Assembly (NCBI GenBank): GCA_934725525.1 | Contig: CAKVCG010000043.1 | Span: 1 to 12,504, forward strand | From: an uncultured Brachyspira sp. | Lineage (GTDB): Bacteria; Spirochaetota; Brachyspiria; Brachyspirales; Brachyspiraceae | DNA: 12,504 nt | Direction of reading: 5' to 3' | Shown here: positions 5,988-12,387 of the stretch, in pieces | Numbering within the stretch: position 1 is the first letter of the stretch | Layout of the letters: each line of letters opens with the position of its first letter | Translations under genes and position numbers: made by a program | Notes under the pieces: generated by a model | Databases searched by the model: none | The model's input: the letters and a program-made list of their open reading frames with translations, nothing else | What the model was told of the DNA's origin: nothing

Positions 5988-6647
5988 ATGACAGATTATA
6001 TAAACGAAATAATAAAAACGAATCTTTTTGAAAATATAGACAAAAAAGAAATTCCAAATATTTTGGAAAATTTTAAATCTCAAAAAAAATCCTACGAAAA
6101 AGGAAATATAATAATCGACAGGGGAGATAAAGTAGAATCCATTTATATAATATTAAACGGAAAAATCGAAATATCGAAAGAATACGAAGACACGAGAAAA
6201 AACATTGTCAATATATTTGAAAGCGGAGAAATATTCGCCGAAGCGATAGCGTTTTCTACAAATAAAATATCGCCAATAATCGCAATATCTTTAACAAAAA
6301 GCGAAGTTATAAAAATCTACATAAAAAATATATTCGATAATAATTTTGAAAAAAATAAAAATATATTTATAGAAAATTTATTAAAAATCATTTCCGATAA
6401 AAATAAATTTCTTTCGATTAAAAACGATATTCTGAGTCAAAAAAGTTTGAGAAGCAAAATTATTTTATATTTAAAATATATGTCGAATATGCAAAAATCT
6501 AAAAAAATAACCGTTCCTTATAGCAGAGATAAATTAGCCGAATTCATTTCAGCAGATAGAAGCGCTCTATCGAGAGAATTAAACAGACTCGCAAAAGAAA
6601 AAATTATAGAACTTAACGGAAGCAAAATAAATATTCTAAATATTTAA
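5988..6647 (+). CDS. Crp/Fnr-family transcriptional regulator
   Basis: The product is 219 aa. Residues about 13-110 form a cyclic-nucleotide-binding-like beta-barrel (KGNIIIDRGDKVESIYIILNG, ESGEIFAEAIAFS). A dimerisation helix follows. The C-terminal Crp-type winged helix reads PYSRDKLAEFISADRSALSRELNRLAKEKIIEL, with recognition helix RSALSRELNRL. The phosphate-binding cassette lacks the R-S/T-A signature of cAMP-binding Crp. The whole protein contains no Cys and no His, so neither an FNR-type Fe-S cluster nor Cys/His haem ligation is possible; the effector is therefore unknown. It lies about 700 bp from the divergent Fe-S/cupin operon and may control it or the DUF438 gene (inference). It converges on the ROK kinase gene with an 11-bp gap. 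No clear Shine-Dalgarno, so translation may be weak or start from an A/T-rich leader. Confidence 0.88.
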   Translation: MTDYINEIIKTNLFENIDKKEIPNILENFKSQKKSYEKGNIIIDRGDKVESIYIILNGKIEISKEYEDTRKNIVNIFESGEIFAEAIAFSTNKISPIIAISLTKSEVIKIYIKNIFDNNFEKNKNIFIENLLKIISDKNKFLSIKNDILSQKSLRSKIILYLKYMSNMQKSKKITVPYSRDKLAEFISADRSALSRELNRLAKEKIIELNGSKINILNI

Positions 6648-6658
6648 TAAATATAAAA

Positions 6659-7615
6659 TTAATTGTTTCTAAAAAATAAAGCGGCGCATCCTAAAACTCC
6701 CGCGTCGTTTCCCAAAGAAGCGGGTTTTATTTCCAAATTGCGAACCATCATACGCAAACCGTAATTTTGAACTCCTCTTTTAATATCGTTTATCATCATA
6801 TCGAAATCTTTGCATAATCCTCCGCCGATAAGAACCAAATCCAAATCGAGCATATTCAACGCTTGAGCTATCGACATTCCCAAATAATAAGAACATTCCG
6901 CTATAGTTTCTTTTGCCAAAATATCTCCGTTTTTTGCGGCGTCAAATAAAGCCTTTGCCTTTCCTTTATCCAATTTTTCGTAGGTTAAAGTAGTAGGAAT
7001 AAGATTTTTATGAATCTTCTGTTTTGCCATGTTTATAAATCCCGTAGCAGAAGCGTATCTTTCAATGCATCCCGAAGAACCGCAATTGCATCTATCTCCG
7101 TCAGGGACAACGAATACATGCCCAAGCTCTCCCGCTCCGCCCAATGCTCCCGTGAATAATTTTCCGTTGAGGACTAATCCTCCGCCCACTCCCGTTCCAA
7201 GAGTAATAAACAAAATCGACTGATAATTTTTTTCTTTACCGCTTCCGTATTTTGCCTCGCCCAAAGCCGCCGCACTCGCATCGTTTACGGTTTGAACGGG
7301 AATATTAAATAAATCTCCAATATCCGAAAATTTCAATCCATACAAACCAGGGACATTTTCCGCTCCTCCAATATGAACGGTTTCTTTATTTACGACCCCG
7401 GGACAATCGATTCCCAAACCAATCGTTCTATAATCCGCGGAAATATTCGATTTTAATTTTTCAATAACTTCTTTTATTCTTTTTTTATGTTCTTCGGTTG
7501 TATGACTCGCATTAACTTCAAAACTTTCTTTGTATAAAATATTTCCGTTTTCTTCCACAACCGCGCCTTTCATAGCGGTTCCGCCAATATCCAAAGCTAT
7601 AACGACATCTTTCAT
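6659..7615 (-). CDS. glk: ROK-family sugar kinase, probable glucokinase
   Basis: The product is 318 aa, normal for ROK kinases. N-terminal DIGGT phosphate loop (residues 9-13), catalytic ND at 111-112 (VNDASAAALGEA), GTGVGGG at 140-146, sugar/zinc motif GELGH at 162-166, and CNCGSSGCIE with C176, C178 and C183, which together with H166 bind the structural zinc of ROK proteins. All key residues are present. It phosphorylates glucose, or a related hexose such as N-acetylmannosamine, with ATP in the cytoplasm; sequence alone does not fix the sugar, but the overall pattern is glucokinase-like. GGAG lies 11 nt before the ATG, a rather long spacing. It has its own promoter and appears monocistronic, since the terminator-like hairpin at 7695-7727 separates it from upstream genes. 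Confidence 0.9.
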   Translation of the reverse strand: MKDVVIALDIGGTAMKGAVVEENGNILYKESFEVNASHTTEEHKKRIKEVIEKLKSNISADYRTIGLGIDCPGVVNKETVHIGGAENVPGLYGLKFSDIGDLFNIPVQTVNDASAAALGEAKYGSGKEKNYQSILFITLGTGVGGGLVLNGKLFTGALGGAGELGHVFVVPDGDRCNCGSSGCIERYASATGFINMAKQKIHKNLIPTTLTYEKLDKGKAKALFDAAKNGDILAKETIAECSYYLGMSIAQALNMLDLDLVLIGGGLCKDFDMMINDIKRGVQNYGLRMMVRNLEIKPASLGNDAGVLGCAALFFRNN

Positions 7616-7648
7616 AAATTAATTTTCTCCAAATAAATAGTCGGTAAT

Positions 7649-7676
7649 ATTTTAGAATAAGAATCTAATTTGTCAA
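7649..7676 (-). promoter_or_regulatory. Promoter of the ROK kinase gene
   Basis: On the minus strand, TTGACA (7676-7671) and TAAAAT (7654-7649) are spaced by 16 nt. The start of transcription would lie about 27 nt before the ATG. Confidence 0.6.
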
Positions 7677-7694
7677 GTTGATATTTTAATCAAT

Positions 7695-7727
7695 AAAAAA
7701 AGACATCGCAATTAAATAAATATCTTT
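7695..7727 (-). terminator. Terminator after the apt fragment
   Basis: On the minus strand AAAGATAT (7727-7720) pairs with ATGTCTTT (7706-7699) with one G-U, followed by a T-run. It is 17 bp beyond the end of the apt remnant. Confidence 0.5.
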
Positions 7728-7743
7728 AATGAATTATATAAAA

Positions 7744-8043
7744 TTAATATTTAATTAAAACGTTTACGGAATATTTTTCTATTTTATTTCTTCCATCCAA
7801 TTCTTCCAGTTCTATTAAAAATGAAGTCCCTACTATATTTCCTCCTAAATTTTCAACCATTTTAACCATAGCTAAAACAGTTCCGCCCGTAGCTATTAAA
7901 TCGTCCACAATAAGAACGTTATCTCCTTCTTTAATTGCATCTTCGTGCATTTCTAAAGTATCTGTTCCATATTCTTTTGCATATTCTTTAGAAATTGTTT
8001 TATAAGGCAATTTACCTTTTTTTCTTAATAGATTAGGAATATC
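7744..8043 (-). pseudogene. apt: Adenine phosphoribosyltransferase, C-terminal fragment
   Basis: The frame reads [20 protein letters not shown], then [11 protein letters not shown], the PRPP-binding motif [13 protein letters not shown], and an end at LIKY. This matches the C-terminal half of Apt (adenine + PRPP = AMP + PPi). Apt is normally about 170-180 aa. Here the open frame begins just after a TGA at 8044-8046 and gives about 100 codons; the first possible start is a TTG at 8010 (88 aa), inside the conserved KLPYKT motif. The missing N-terminal half was not found in any frame in the next 150 bp. The PRPP loop is intact, but without the N-terminal half activity is not expected. A 5'-deleted pseudogene is the best reading; an assembly error is an alternative. 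It lies behind the terminator of the aldo/keto fragment and has no visible promoter. Confidence 0.82.
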
Positions 8044-8116
8044 TCAATAGTTTAAAATAAAATTTTTTATAATTTGTAAATTGCAAGCATGAGTGAAATA
8101 ATTTATAAACAAAATA

Positions 8117-8150
8117 AAAACGGCTTACACTTTAAAGTATAAACCGTTTT
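8117..8150 (-). terminator. Strong hairpin terminator after the aldo/keto reductase fragment
   Basis: AAAACGGCTTACACTT (8117-8132) pairs with 8135-8150 over 16 positions with two G-U type pairs and a minimal loop. On the minus strand it is followed by TATTTTGTTT. It is nearly symmetric and could work in both directions. Confidence 0.7.
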
Positions 8151-8196
8151 AATCAAAAATATTTTTACGATAGAATTTAATCTATTAGAGATTAAA

Positions 8197-8571
8197 TTAT
8201 TTCTTCAAAAAACTATTTTCTCTGCTTGAATATCTTTCGCCAATATTAGTATATTTATTTAAAATATTATCTATTTGTTTAAAATCTTCTTCAATTATTT
8301 TCAAGTCTACGACTTTTACATTTTCTTCCAAATATTTTATCTTTTTAGTTCCGAGAATCGGAATTATATTATCCGCTCTTGAAATTACCCAAGCGATAGC
8401 GAGAGCCGATACCGTAGTATTTTTACTTTTAGCGTATTCTTCAAACTCTTTTGCAAGACTCAAATTATTTTCCAAATGTTCTCCTTGGTATCTTAGCAAA
8501 CGAATTCTAAAATCATTTTGTGGAACGGTTTTAATATCGAATTTATTGGTTATTATTCCTCTTTTTAATTT
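8197..8571 (-). pseudogene. Aldo/keto reductase, C-terminal fragment
   Basis: The frame reads RGIITNKFD, then DFRIRLLRYQGEHLENNLSL, ALAIAWVISRADNIIPILGT and KKIKYLEENVKVVDLKI, ending in GERYSSRENSFLKK. This is the last third of an NADPH-dependent aldo/keto reductase of the AKR11/13-like type, including the PxxGTKKxKYLEEN cofactor-binding region. Complete members have about 310-335 residues; here there are 125 codons. The frame closes at two consecutive TAA codons (8572-8577); before them FNPLR resembles the expected FSPLGRG region, which suggests local rearrangement. The first start-like codon is TTG at 8499 (100 aa). The catalytic Asp/Tyr/Lys/His tetrad would be in the missing part, so no activity is expected. 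It sits next to another 5'-truncated gene, apt. 8572-8663 holds nothing else recognisable. Confidence 0.8.
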
Positions 8572-8663
8572 TTATTATCTCAAAGGGTTGAAAGAAATTT
8601 TACAAAAAAAGTCTAGGAAATTCTGATCGACATAAATACAAATTAAACTATTAATTATAAAAA

Positions 8664-9011
8664 CTATTCCAATAATTTAATCACATTTCTATGATTTCTT
8701 TGTCTTGCGTAAAATAAAGCGTCATTGCCATGCTTGTTTACGATTGATTTGTCGGCATCCGATTTGAGTAGTAAAGCGACTACTTTTGTATGTCCTTCCA
8801 TCGCCGCTAAAATTAAAGCGGTATTTCCGACATCGTCTTGAATATTAACGTCAATATTTTTTTCTAATATTTTTTCCACAATATCGTCATCGCCAAAAAT
8901 CGATGCGTCCAAAAGAGTTTCTTCATCTTGATTCAAAGGATAAACGGATAAACTTTTAAAAAGAAAGAAAGAAAGAATAATAAAAATGTATGAAAAGAAT
9001 TTTCTATTCAT
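8664..9011 (-). CDS. Small exported ankyrin-repeat protein
   Basis: The product is 115 aa. Residues 1-26 are a signal peptide (basic MNRK, hydrophobic core FFSYIFIILSFFLFKSL, ending near VYPL); no lipobox cysteine is present, so a periplasmic location or an uncleaved anchor is likely. Three ankyrin units follow: about 31-60 (ETLLDASIFGDDDIVEKILE), 61-93 (GNTALILAAMEGHTKVVALLL) and 94-115 (GNDALFYARQRNHRNVIKLLE), the last incomplete. Ankyrin units bind other proteins and the partner is unknown. AAGGAG lies 10 nt before the ATG. Small exported ankyrin proteins are numerous in Brachyspira (from memory), which fits the proposed host. The following tRNA terminator separates it from the upstream tRNA genes. 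Confidence 0.85.
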   Translation of the reverse strand: MNRKFFSYIFIILSFFLFKSLSVYPLNQDEETLLDASIFGDDDIVEKILEKNIDVNIQDDVGNTALILAAMEGHTKVVALLLKSDADKSIVNKHGNDALFYARQRNHRNVIKLLE

Positions 9012-9070
9012 AGATAATTTTCTCCTTAAAAATATTTTTAATTTTAAAATACTTATAAAAATAATATCGT

Positions 9071-9121
9071 AAAAAATAAAACGACTTTTAAAATATTTTT
9101 TAATATCTTAAAAATCGTTTT
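9071..9121 (-). terminator. Terminator of the tRNA-Ile/tRNA-Ala unit
   Basis: Arms 9078-9091 and 9108-9121 pair over 14 bp with one wobble (core AAAACGA/TCGTTTT), followed on the minus strand by ATTTTTT. It begins 6 nt after the tRNA-Ala end. Confidence 0.7.
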
Positions 9122-9126
9122 TAATG

Positions 9127-9200
9127 TGGAGGTTATGGGGATCGAACCCACGACCTACTGCTTGCAAAACAGCCGCTCTCCCAAACTGAGCTAAACCCCC
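9127..9200 (-). tRNA. tRNA-Ala (anticodon TGC)
   Basis: A full cloverleaf of 74 nt can be drawn. The acceptor GGGGGTT pairs with AACCTCC and includes the G3-U70 pair that alanyl-tRNA synthetase recognises. D arm AGCTCAGTTTGGGAGAGC, anticodon loop TTTGCAA (TGC), T loop TTCGATC. The 3' CCA is not encoded (ACA follows), so it must be added by the CCA enzyme. Confidence 0.95.
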
Positions 9201-9244
9201 AATTCAAATATCTTATAATATATTAAAATTAAAAAGAATCTGTG

Positions 9245-9319
9245 TGGGTCTGGGAGGAATTGAACCACCGACCTTTCGATTATCAGTCGAACGCTCTAAA
9301 CCATCTGAGCTACAGACCC
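9245..9319 (-). tRNA. tRNA-Ile (anticodon GAT)
   Basis: A 75-nt cloverleaf: acceptor GGGTCTG with CAGACCC, D arm AGCTCAGATGGTTTAGAGC, anticodon stem TTCGA/TCGAA around CTGATAA (GAT), T loop TTCAATT. CCA is not encoded. It is 44 bp before tRNA-Ala on the same strand, so the two are probably cotranscribed. Confidence 0.95.
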
Positions 9320-9344
9320 TTTTATTTAATTTTTATTAGAGTAT

Positions 9345-9373
9345 AATATAACATATATTAAAAAAAATAGCAA
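9345..9373 (-). promoter_or_regulatory. Promoter of the tRNA pair
   Basis: On the minus strand, TTGCTA (9373-9368) and TATATT (9350-9345) are spaced by 17 nt, placing the transcript start about 20 nt before tRNA-Ile. Confidence 0.5.
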
Positions 9374-9440
9374 GTTTATGAGTATAATTAAATGCCAAAA
9401 ATAAACCTGAAAATCTTAAATAATTTATGAAAGGGAAATA

Positions 9441-9980
9441 ATGCTTTATATAGTTCCAATATTTATAATTATGCCTCTAATATTAATGGGAATAATGCTA
9501 ATCGCTCCGTCAATCGTAGGAAAAAGAATTCCTCCGTCATTTACAAAAGAAAAAACTGAAATTCTTAATATTGCTAAAACAGAATTATATAAACTTTTAA
9601 CGGATTATGAAAATTATTCGCTTTGGGTAAAATATTTATATCAAGTGAAAACGGAAAGAATAGGAAATGGCAAATTAAAGATAATGCAAACCTATAAAAG
9701 AAGAAAAACCTATCAGGAATTAACGGAAGTTCGCAGAATTGAAAACGAAAAAATATCGGAAATTTCAATATTTAAATCGGAAGACGAAGGCGTCACTTTA
9801 TGGACTTATATTCTTGAAAATCTTGAAAATGGAAAAACCAAAATGACTATAAGAGAAACCATGTATATTTATCATCCATATTTAAGATTTATGTTAAAAT
9901 ATATATTAAGAGACGAAAATGGCAAAGGCGAGTTCCTTAAGAATATAAAAAAAATTATTAGAAAGAATAATAAAAAATAA
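9441..9980 (+). CDS. Membrane-anchored SRPBCC/START-like protein
   Basis: The product is 179 aa. Residues 2-24 form one hydrophobic segment (MLYIVPIFIIMPLILMGIML), likely an N-terminal anchor. The rest looks like an SRPBCC (polyketide cyclase/START-like) lipid-binding fold: IAKTELYKLLTDYENYSLWV near the first helix, alternating beta strands, and a long basic C-terminal helix (LRFMLKYILR, then KNIKKIIRKNNKK). SRPBCC proteins bind hydrophobic ligands in a cavity; the ligand is unknown. The fold call rests on pattern and length, not on catalytic residues. AAAGGG lies 6 nt before the ATG. The next gene starts 11 bp after its stop, so the two are likely an operon, perhaps both acting on lipids or the cell surface (inference). 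Confidence 0.65.
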   Translation: MLYIVPIFIIMPLILMGIMLIAPSIVGKRIPPSFTKEKTEILNIAKTELYKLLTDYENYSLWVKYLYQVKTERIGNGKLKIMQTYKRRKTYQELTEVRRIENEKISEISIFKSEDEGVTLWTYILENLENGKTKMTIRETMYIYHPYLRFMLKYILRDENGKGEFLKNIKKIIRKNNKK

Positions 9981-9991
9981 AAGGATAATCG

Positions 9992-10939
9992 ATGCTTAAT
10001 TTTGAACCTATAACATTAGAAAAACAAGAATTATATCATAAATATTTTTCGATAACTCCCGTTCAGTCGGCGGATTATACATTTATAAATTTATTCGGGC
10101 TTAAAGATATATATATGCTCGAATGGACTTTTACGGAAGATTTGGTTTGGATAAGACAGCGTTCGCCCTACACTATTTATTGGGCGCCAGTCGGAGATTG
10201 GTTTAAACATAATTTTTGTAAAGAAAATTGTTTATGCGATATGATTGGAGAAAACGAAAGTATAATAAGAGTTCCAAAAGAGCTTGCGAAACATTGGGAA
10301 GAAAAAATAAATATTAAAATAAAAGAAAGCAGAGACGAATGGGAATATTTATACGATTATAACGAATTAATGAATTTGAGCGGAAGAAAATTCCATAACA
10401 AAAAAAATCTCTATAATCAATTTATTAAAAATAATTTTGAATACAAACCGATTGACAGAAGCATAGTTAAAGAAATATTTGAATTTGAAAATAAATGGGA
10501 AATGGACGAAATGCAAAATAATTTCGCAAACGCCATGACAACCGAAGACTGCGAAACTTTTGACGGCTATAAATTGCTCATGCATGAAATAAGAGCCGAA
10601 GCGGATATTCTTATGATAAAAACTCTGCTCGACTATTGGGATAATATAAATTATATAGTCGGCGGAGTTATTTATATAGACGGAAAAGTGAGGGCCTACA
10701 GCATAGGCGATTTGAGTTTAAGAGACACTATGGTAATTCATTCCGAAAGAGGAGACAGAGATTATAAAGGAAGTTATCAGGCTATAAATAAACTCTTTTT
10801 AGAAAACAATAAAGACGAAAGATTTAAATTCGTAAATAGAGAGCAGGATGTCGGCGATTTGGGACTCAGAAAAGCAAAATTATCTTATAATCCAATAGGC
10901 TATATAGAAAAATACAATGGCTTTTGTTTGAAAGTATAG
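9992..10939 (+). CDS. DUF2156 protein (LPG-synthase C-terminal-like acyltransferase fold)
   Basis: The product is 315 aa, soluble, with no signal peptide. It begins FEPITLEKQELYHKYFSITP and SADYTFINLFGLKDIYMLEW, the typical opening of DUF2156 proteins, which share the double GNAT-like fold of the C-terminal domain of phosphatidylglycerol lysyltransferase (MprF). Later segments such as VIYIDGKVRAYSIGDL and IHSERGDRDYKGSYQAINKLF fit the second GNAT half with its acyl- or aminoacyl-tRNA-binding surface. No MprF membrane part is present, so it is the free-standing form, whose substrate is not established. AAGGA lies 6 nt before the ATG. It is the second gene of a likely two-gene operon with the SRPBCC-like protein. 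Confidence 0.82.
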   Translation: MLNFEPITLEKQELYHKYFSITPVQSADYTFINLFGLKDIYMLEWTFTEDLVWIRQRSPYTIYWAPVGDWFKHNFCKENCLCDMIGENESIIRVPKELAKHWEEKINIKIKESRDEWEYLYDYNELMNLSGRKFHNKKNLYNQFIKNNFEYKPIDRSIVKEIFEFENKWEMDEMQNNFANAMTTEDCETFDGYKLLMHEIRAEADILMIKTLLDYWDNINYIVGGVIYIDGKVRAYSIGDLSLRDTMVIHSERGDRDYKGSYQAINKLFLENNKDERFKFVNREQDVGDLGLRKAKLSYNPIGYIEKYNGFCLKV

Positions 10940-10984
10940 AATAAAAAATATAGCAAATCAGAATTCGTTAACTTTTCCTAATAA

Positions 10985-11104
10985 CATAACAACGGGAAGC
11001 TACCATTTATACGCTTTTCTATAAATTGTTAACGCAATTTGGAGCCAACGGCTACACTTGTATAATTTTGCAATTGTACGCAAAATGTAACCGTCCATTG
11101 TTAT
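10985..11104. repeat. Degenerate palindromic element in the spacer
   Basis: ATAACAACGG (10986-10995) and CCATTGTTAT (11095-11104) are inverted copies with one mismatch. Between them lie perfect short hairpins: AAATTG/CAATTT (11023-11028, 11035-11040) and ATTTTGC/GCAAAAT (11065-11071, 11080-11086). CAACGG occurs again at 11046-11051. The stretch is less A/T-rich than the flanking spacer and has no coding frame. I read it as a decayed repeat or small non-autonomous element; it could instead be a structured RNA. No other gene is seen in 10940-11192. Confidence 0.4.
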
Positions 11105-11192
11105 AAAATACTACTTTGCATATATTAAATTCTAATAATCCATATTCCGAAAAATATATAAATATAATTAATTAAATTAATAAATACTAAAT

Positions 11193-11597
11193 ATGAGATT
11201 TTTAAAGTATTGCTTATCAATTTTTATTATTTTTTTAGCATCTTCTTGCGTCAATAATATGTATGTAGGAGTTCCTTCTTCTTATAATGGACATTATAGA
11301 AGTAAAAATTATGTAGTAAACAAAGATAATTATTTGTTTATAAGAGTTTCGGGAGGAGGGCTCACAATATATTTTGGAGATGAAAGCGAATCGAATATTC
11401 AGGGACTAGATTATGAAAGTATAAACCCGTATAGTATAACGGGATACTCGGAAAATACTTATAATTTTAAAACGGCAAATATGTTTGGAACCGTAACATT
11501 CAACGGCAATACCTATGCGACTATTAAACTATCAAAAATAACTCCTCCAACTTTTGGGGTTGAAAGTATGGTTTTAGATAAAATAAATACTTTTTAA
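11193..11597 (+). CDS. Lipoprotein of unknown function
   Basis: The product is 134 aa. Residues 1-19 are a lipoprotein signal: basic MRFLK, hydrophobic core, then LASSC with lipidation Cys19, matching the relaxed spirochaete lipobox. The mature part is small and predicted beta-rich (YLFIRVSGGGLTIYF, MFGTVTFNGNTYATIKL), with many Ser, Asn and Tyr. I recognise no family. No convincing ribosome site precedes the ATG. It stands alone, with an A/T-rich leader from about 11120 and the repeat-like element upstream. Membrane-attached location is supported; function is not. Confidence 0.75.
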   Translation: MRFLKYCLSIFIIFLASSCVNNMYVGVPSSYNGHYRSKNYVVNKDNYLFIRVSGGGLTIYFGDESESNIQGLDYESINPYSITGYSENTYNFKTANMFGTVTFNGNTYATIKLSKITPPTFGVESMVLDKINTF

Positions 11598-11681
11598 TTA
11601 ATCTATTCATTCATTTTTAATTTTATAAAATTGTATAATTTAAAATAATTTGCTAAAATATTTTATAAAATAATTTAAATA

Positions 11682-11712
11682 AAAAAGAGTCCGTCTTTTA
11701 CGAACTCTTTTT
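11682..11712 (-). terminator. Terminator of the decarboxylase/bioY unit
   Basis: Arms 11682-11694 and 11700-11712 pair over 13 positions with one G-U on the minus strand (AAAAAGAGTTCGT with ACGGACTCTTTTT), 5-nt loop, and a T-run after. It lies 27 bp beyond the bioY stop and may also stop the convergent lipoprotein transcript. Confidence 0.75.
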
Positions 11713-11739
11713 TATATCTTTGAATAACCTTATTACTTT

Positions 11740-12324
11740 TTATTTTTTAAGAATAAAACCCATTGATAACGAAAGAATTATTGCCTTTATGCTATCTCCA
11801 AATAAAAACGGAATAGTTCCCTTCATTATAACTTGAGTAAGAGTATAAGGCGAACCCGTTGAAACCGACCATATATATAAGCCTATCATACCGCATATAT
11901 GAATAATCGCTATTTGGAATACAAATAAAACGGCTGAAGTTTTTACAAAACTATCTTTCTTTATATTGCCTCTTTCCGTCCATTTTCCCAAAGCGAAAGC
12001 GCATATACCATAACCGATTATATATCCAGTAGTCGCTCCTATAAGGCTTGAGCCAGCGATAACGGGAAGCCCAACGGCTGCGGCTAACATATATATTGCA
12101 ACCGAAACAAATCCCCAGAACCCGCCTAAAGTAATTCCAGCCATACATACGGCAAATGTTCCAAGATTAATTGGCACGGGCGTAAAAGAGAGAAATATTT
12201 TTATTTGAGAGGCAACCGCTAAAATAACGGCGAAAAGTATTGAAAGCGCCATTTTTTGAACTATGCCTGCATCGTTAATCAAATAAACTCTCGCATCATT
12301 GTATTTTTTAATTAGTGTAGTCAT
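11740..12324 (-). CDS. bioY: BioY biotin transporter S component
   Basis: The product is 194 aa with about six hydrophobic segments. The signature region reads IKIFLSFTPVPINLGTFAVC, then MAGITLGGFWG, AVGLPVIAGSS and TTGYIIGYGICAF, matching BioY (PVPxxxQTFxV, LPVFAGG, GPTGGYLxGF forms). BioY is the membrane S component that binds biotin and works with an ECF energy module (EcfT, EcfA, EcfA') or alone at low rate. No ECF module genes are in the window, so it probably shares a module encoded elsewhere (group II). AAGGAG lies 6 nt before the ATG. It follows the decarboxylase beta-subunit gene by 63 bp on the same strand, and no riboswitch or BirA-type operator is obvious in the gap. Confidence 0.93.
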   Translation of the reverse strand: MTTLIKKYNDARVYLINDAGIVQKMALSILFAVILAVASQIKIFLSFTPVPINLGTFAVCMAGITLGGFWGFVSVAIYMLAAAVGLPVIAGSSLIGATTGYIIGYGICAFALGKWTERGNIKKDSFVKTSAVLFVFQIAIIHICGMIGLYIWSVSTGSPYTLTQVIMKGTIPFLFGDSIKAIILSLSMGFILKK

Positions 12325-12387
12325 TTTTTTCTCCTTAAAAATTTTTATTTATTTTCTTAATTTATATTTTATTATCTTATAACTTAA

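Noticed and set aside
7029-7223. Pro-rich open frame on the plus strand
   Set aside because: It is antisense to the best conserved part (GTGVGGG to the zinc motif) of the ROK kinase and has no ribosome site.
11951-12148. Second frame of 65 codons inside bioY
   Set aside because: Trp/Arg/Tyr-rich shifted frame of the BioY membrane segments; no start signal.
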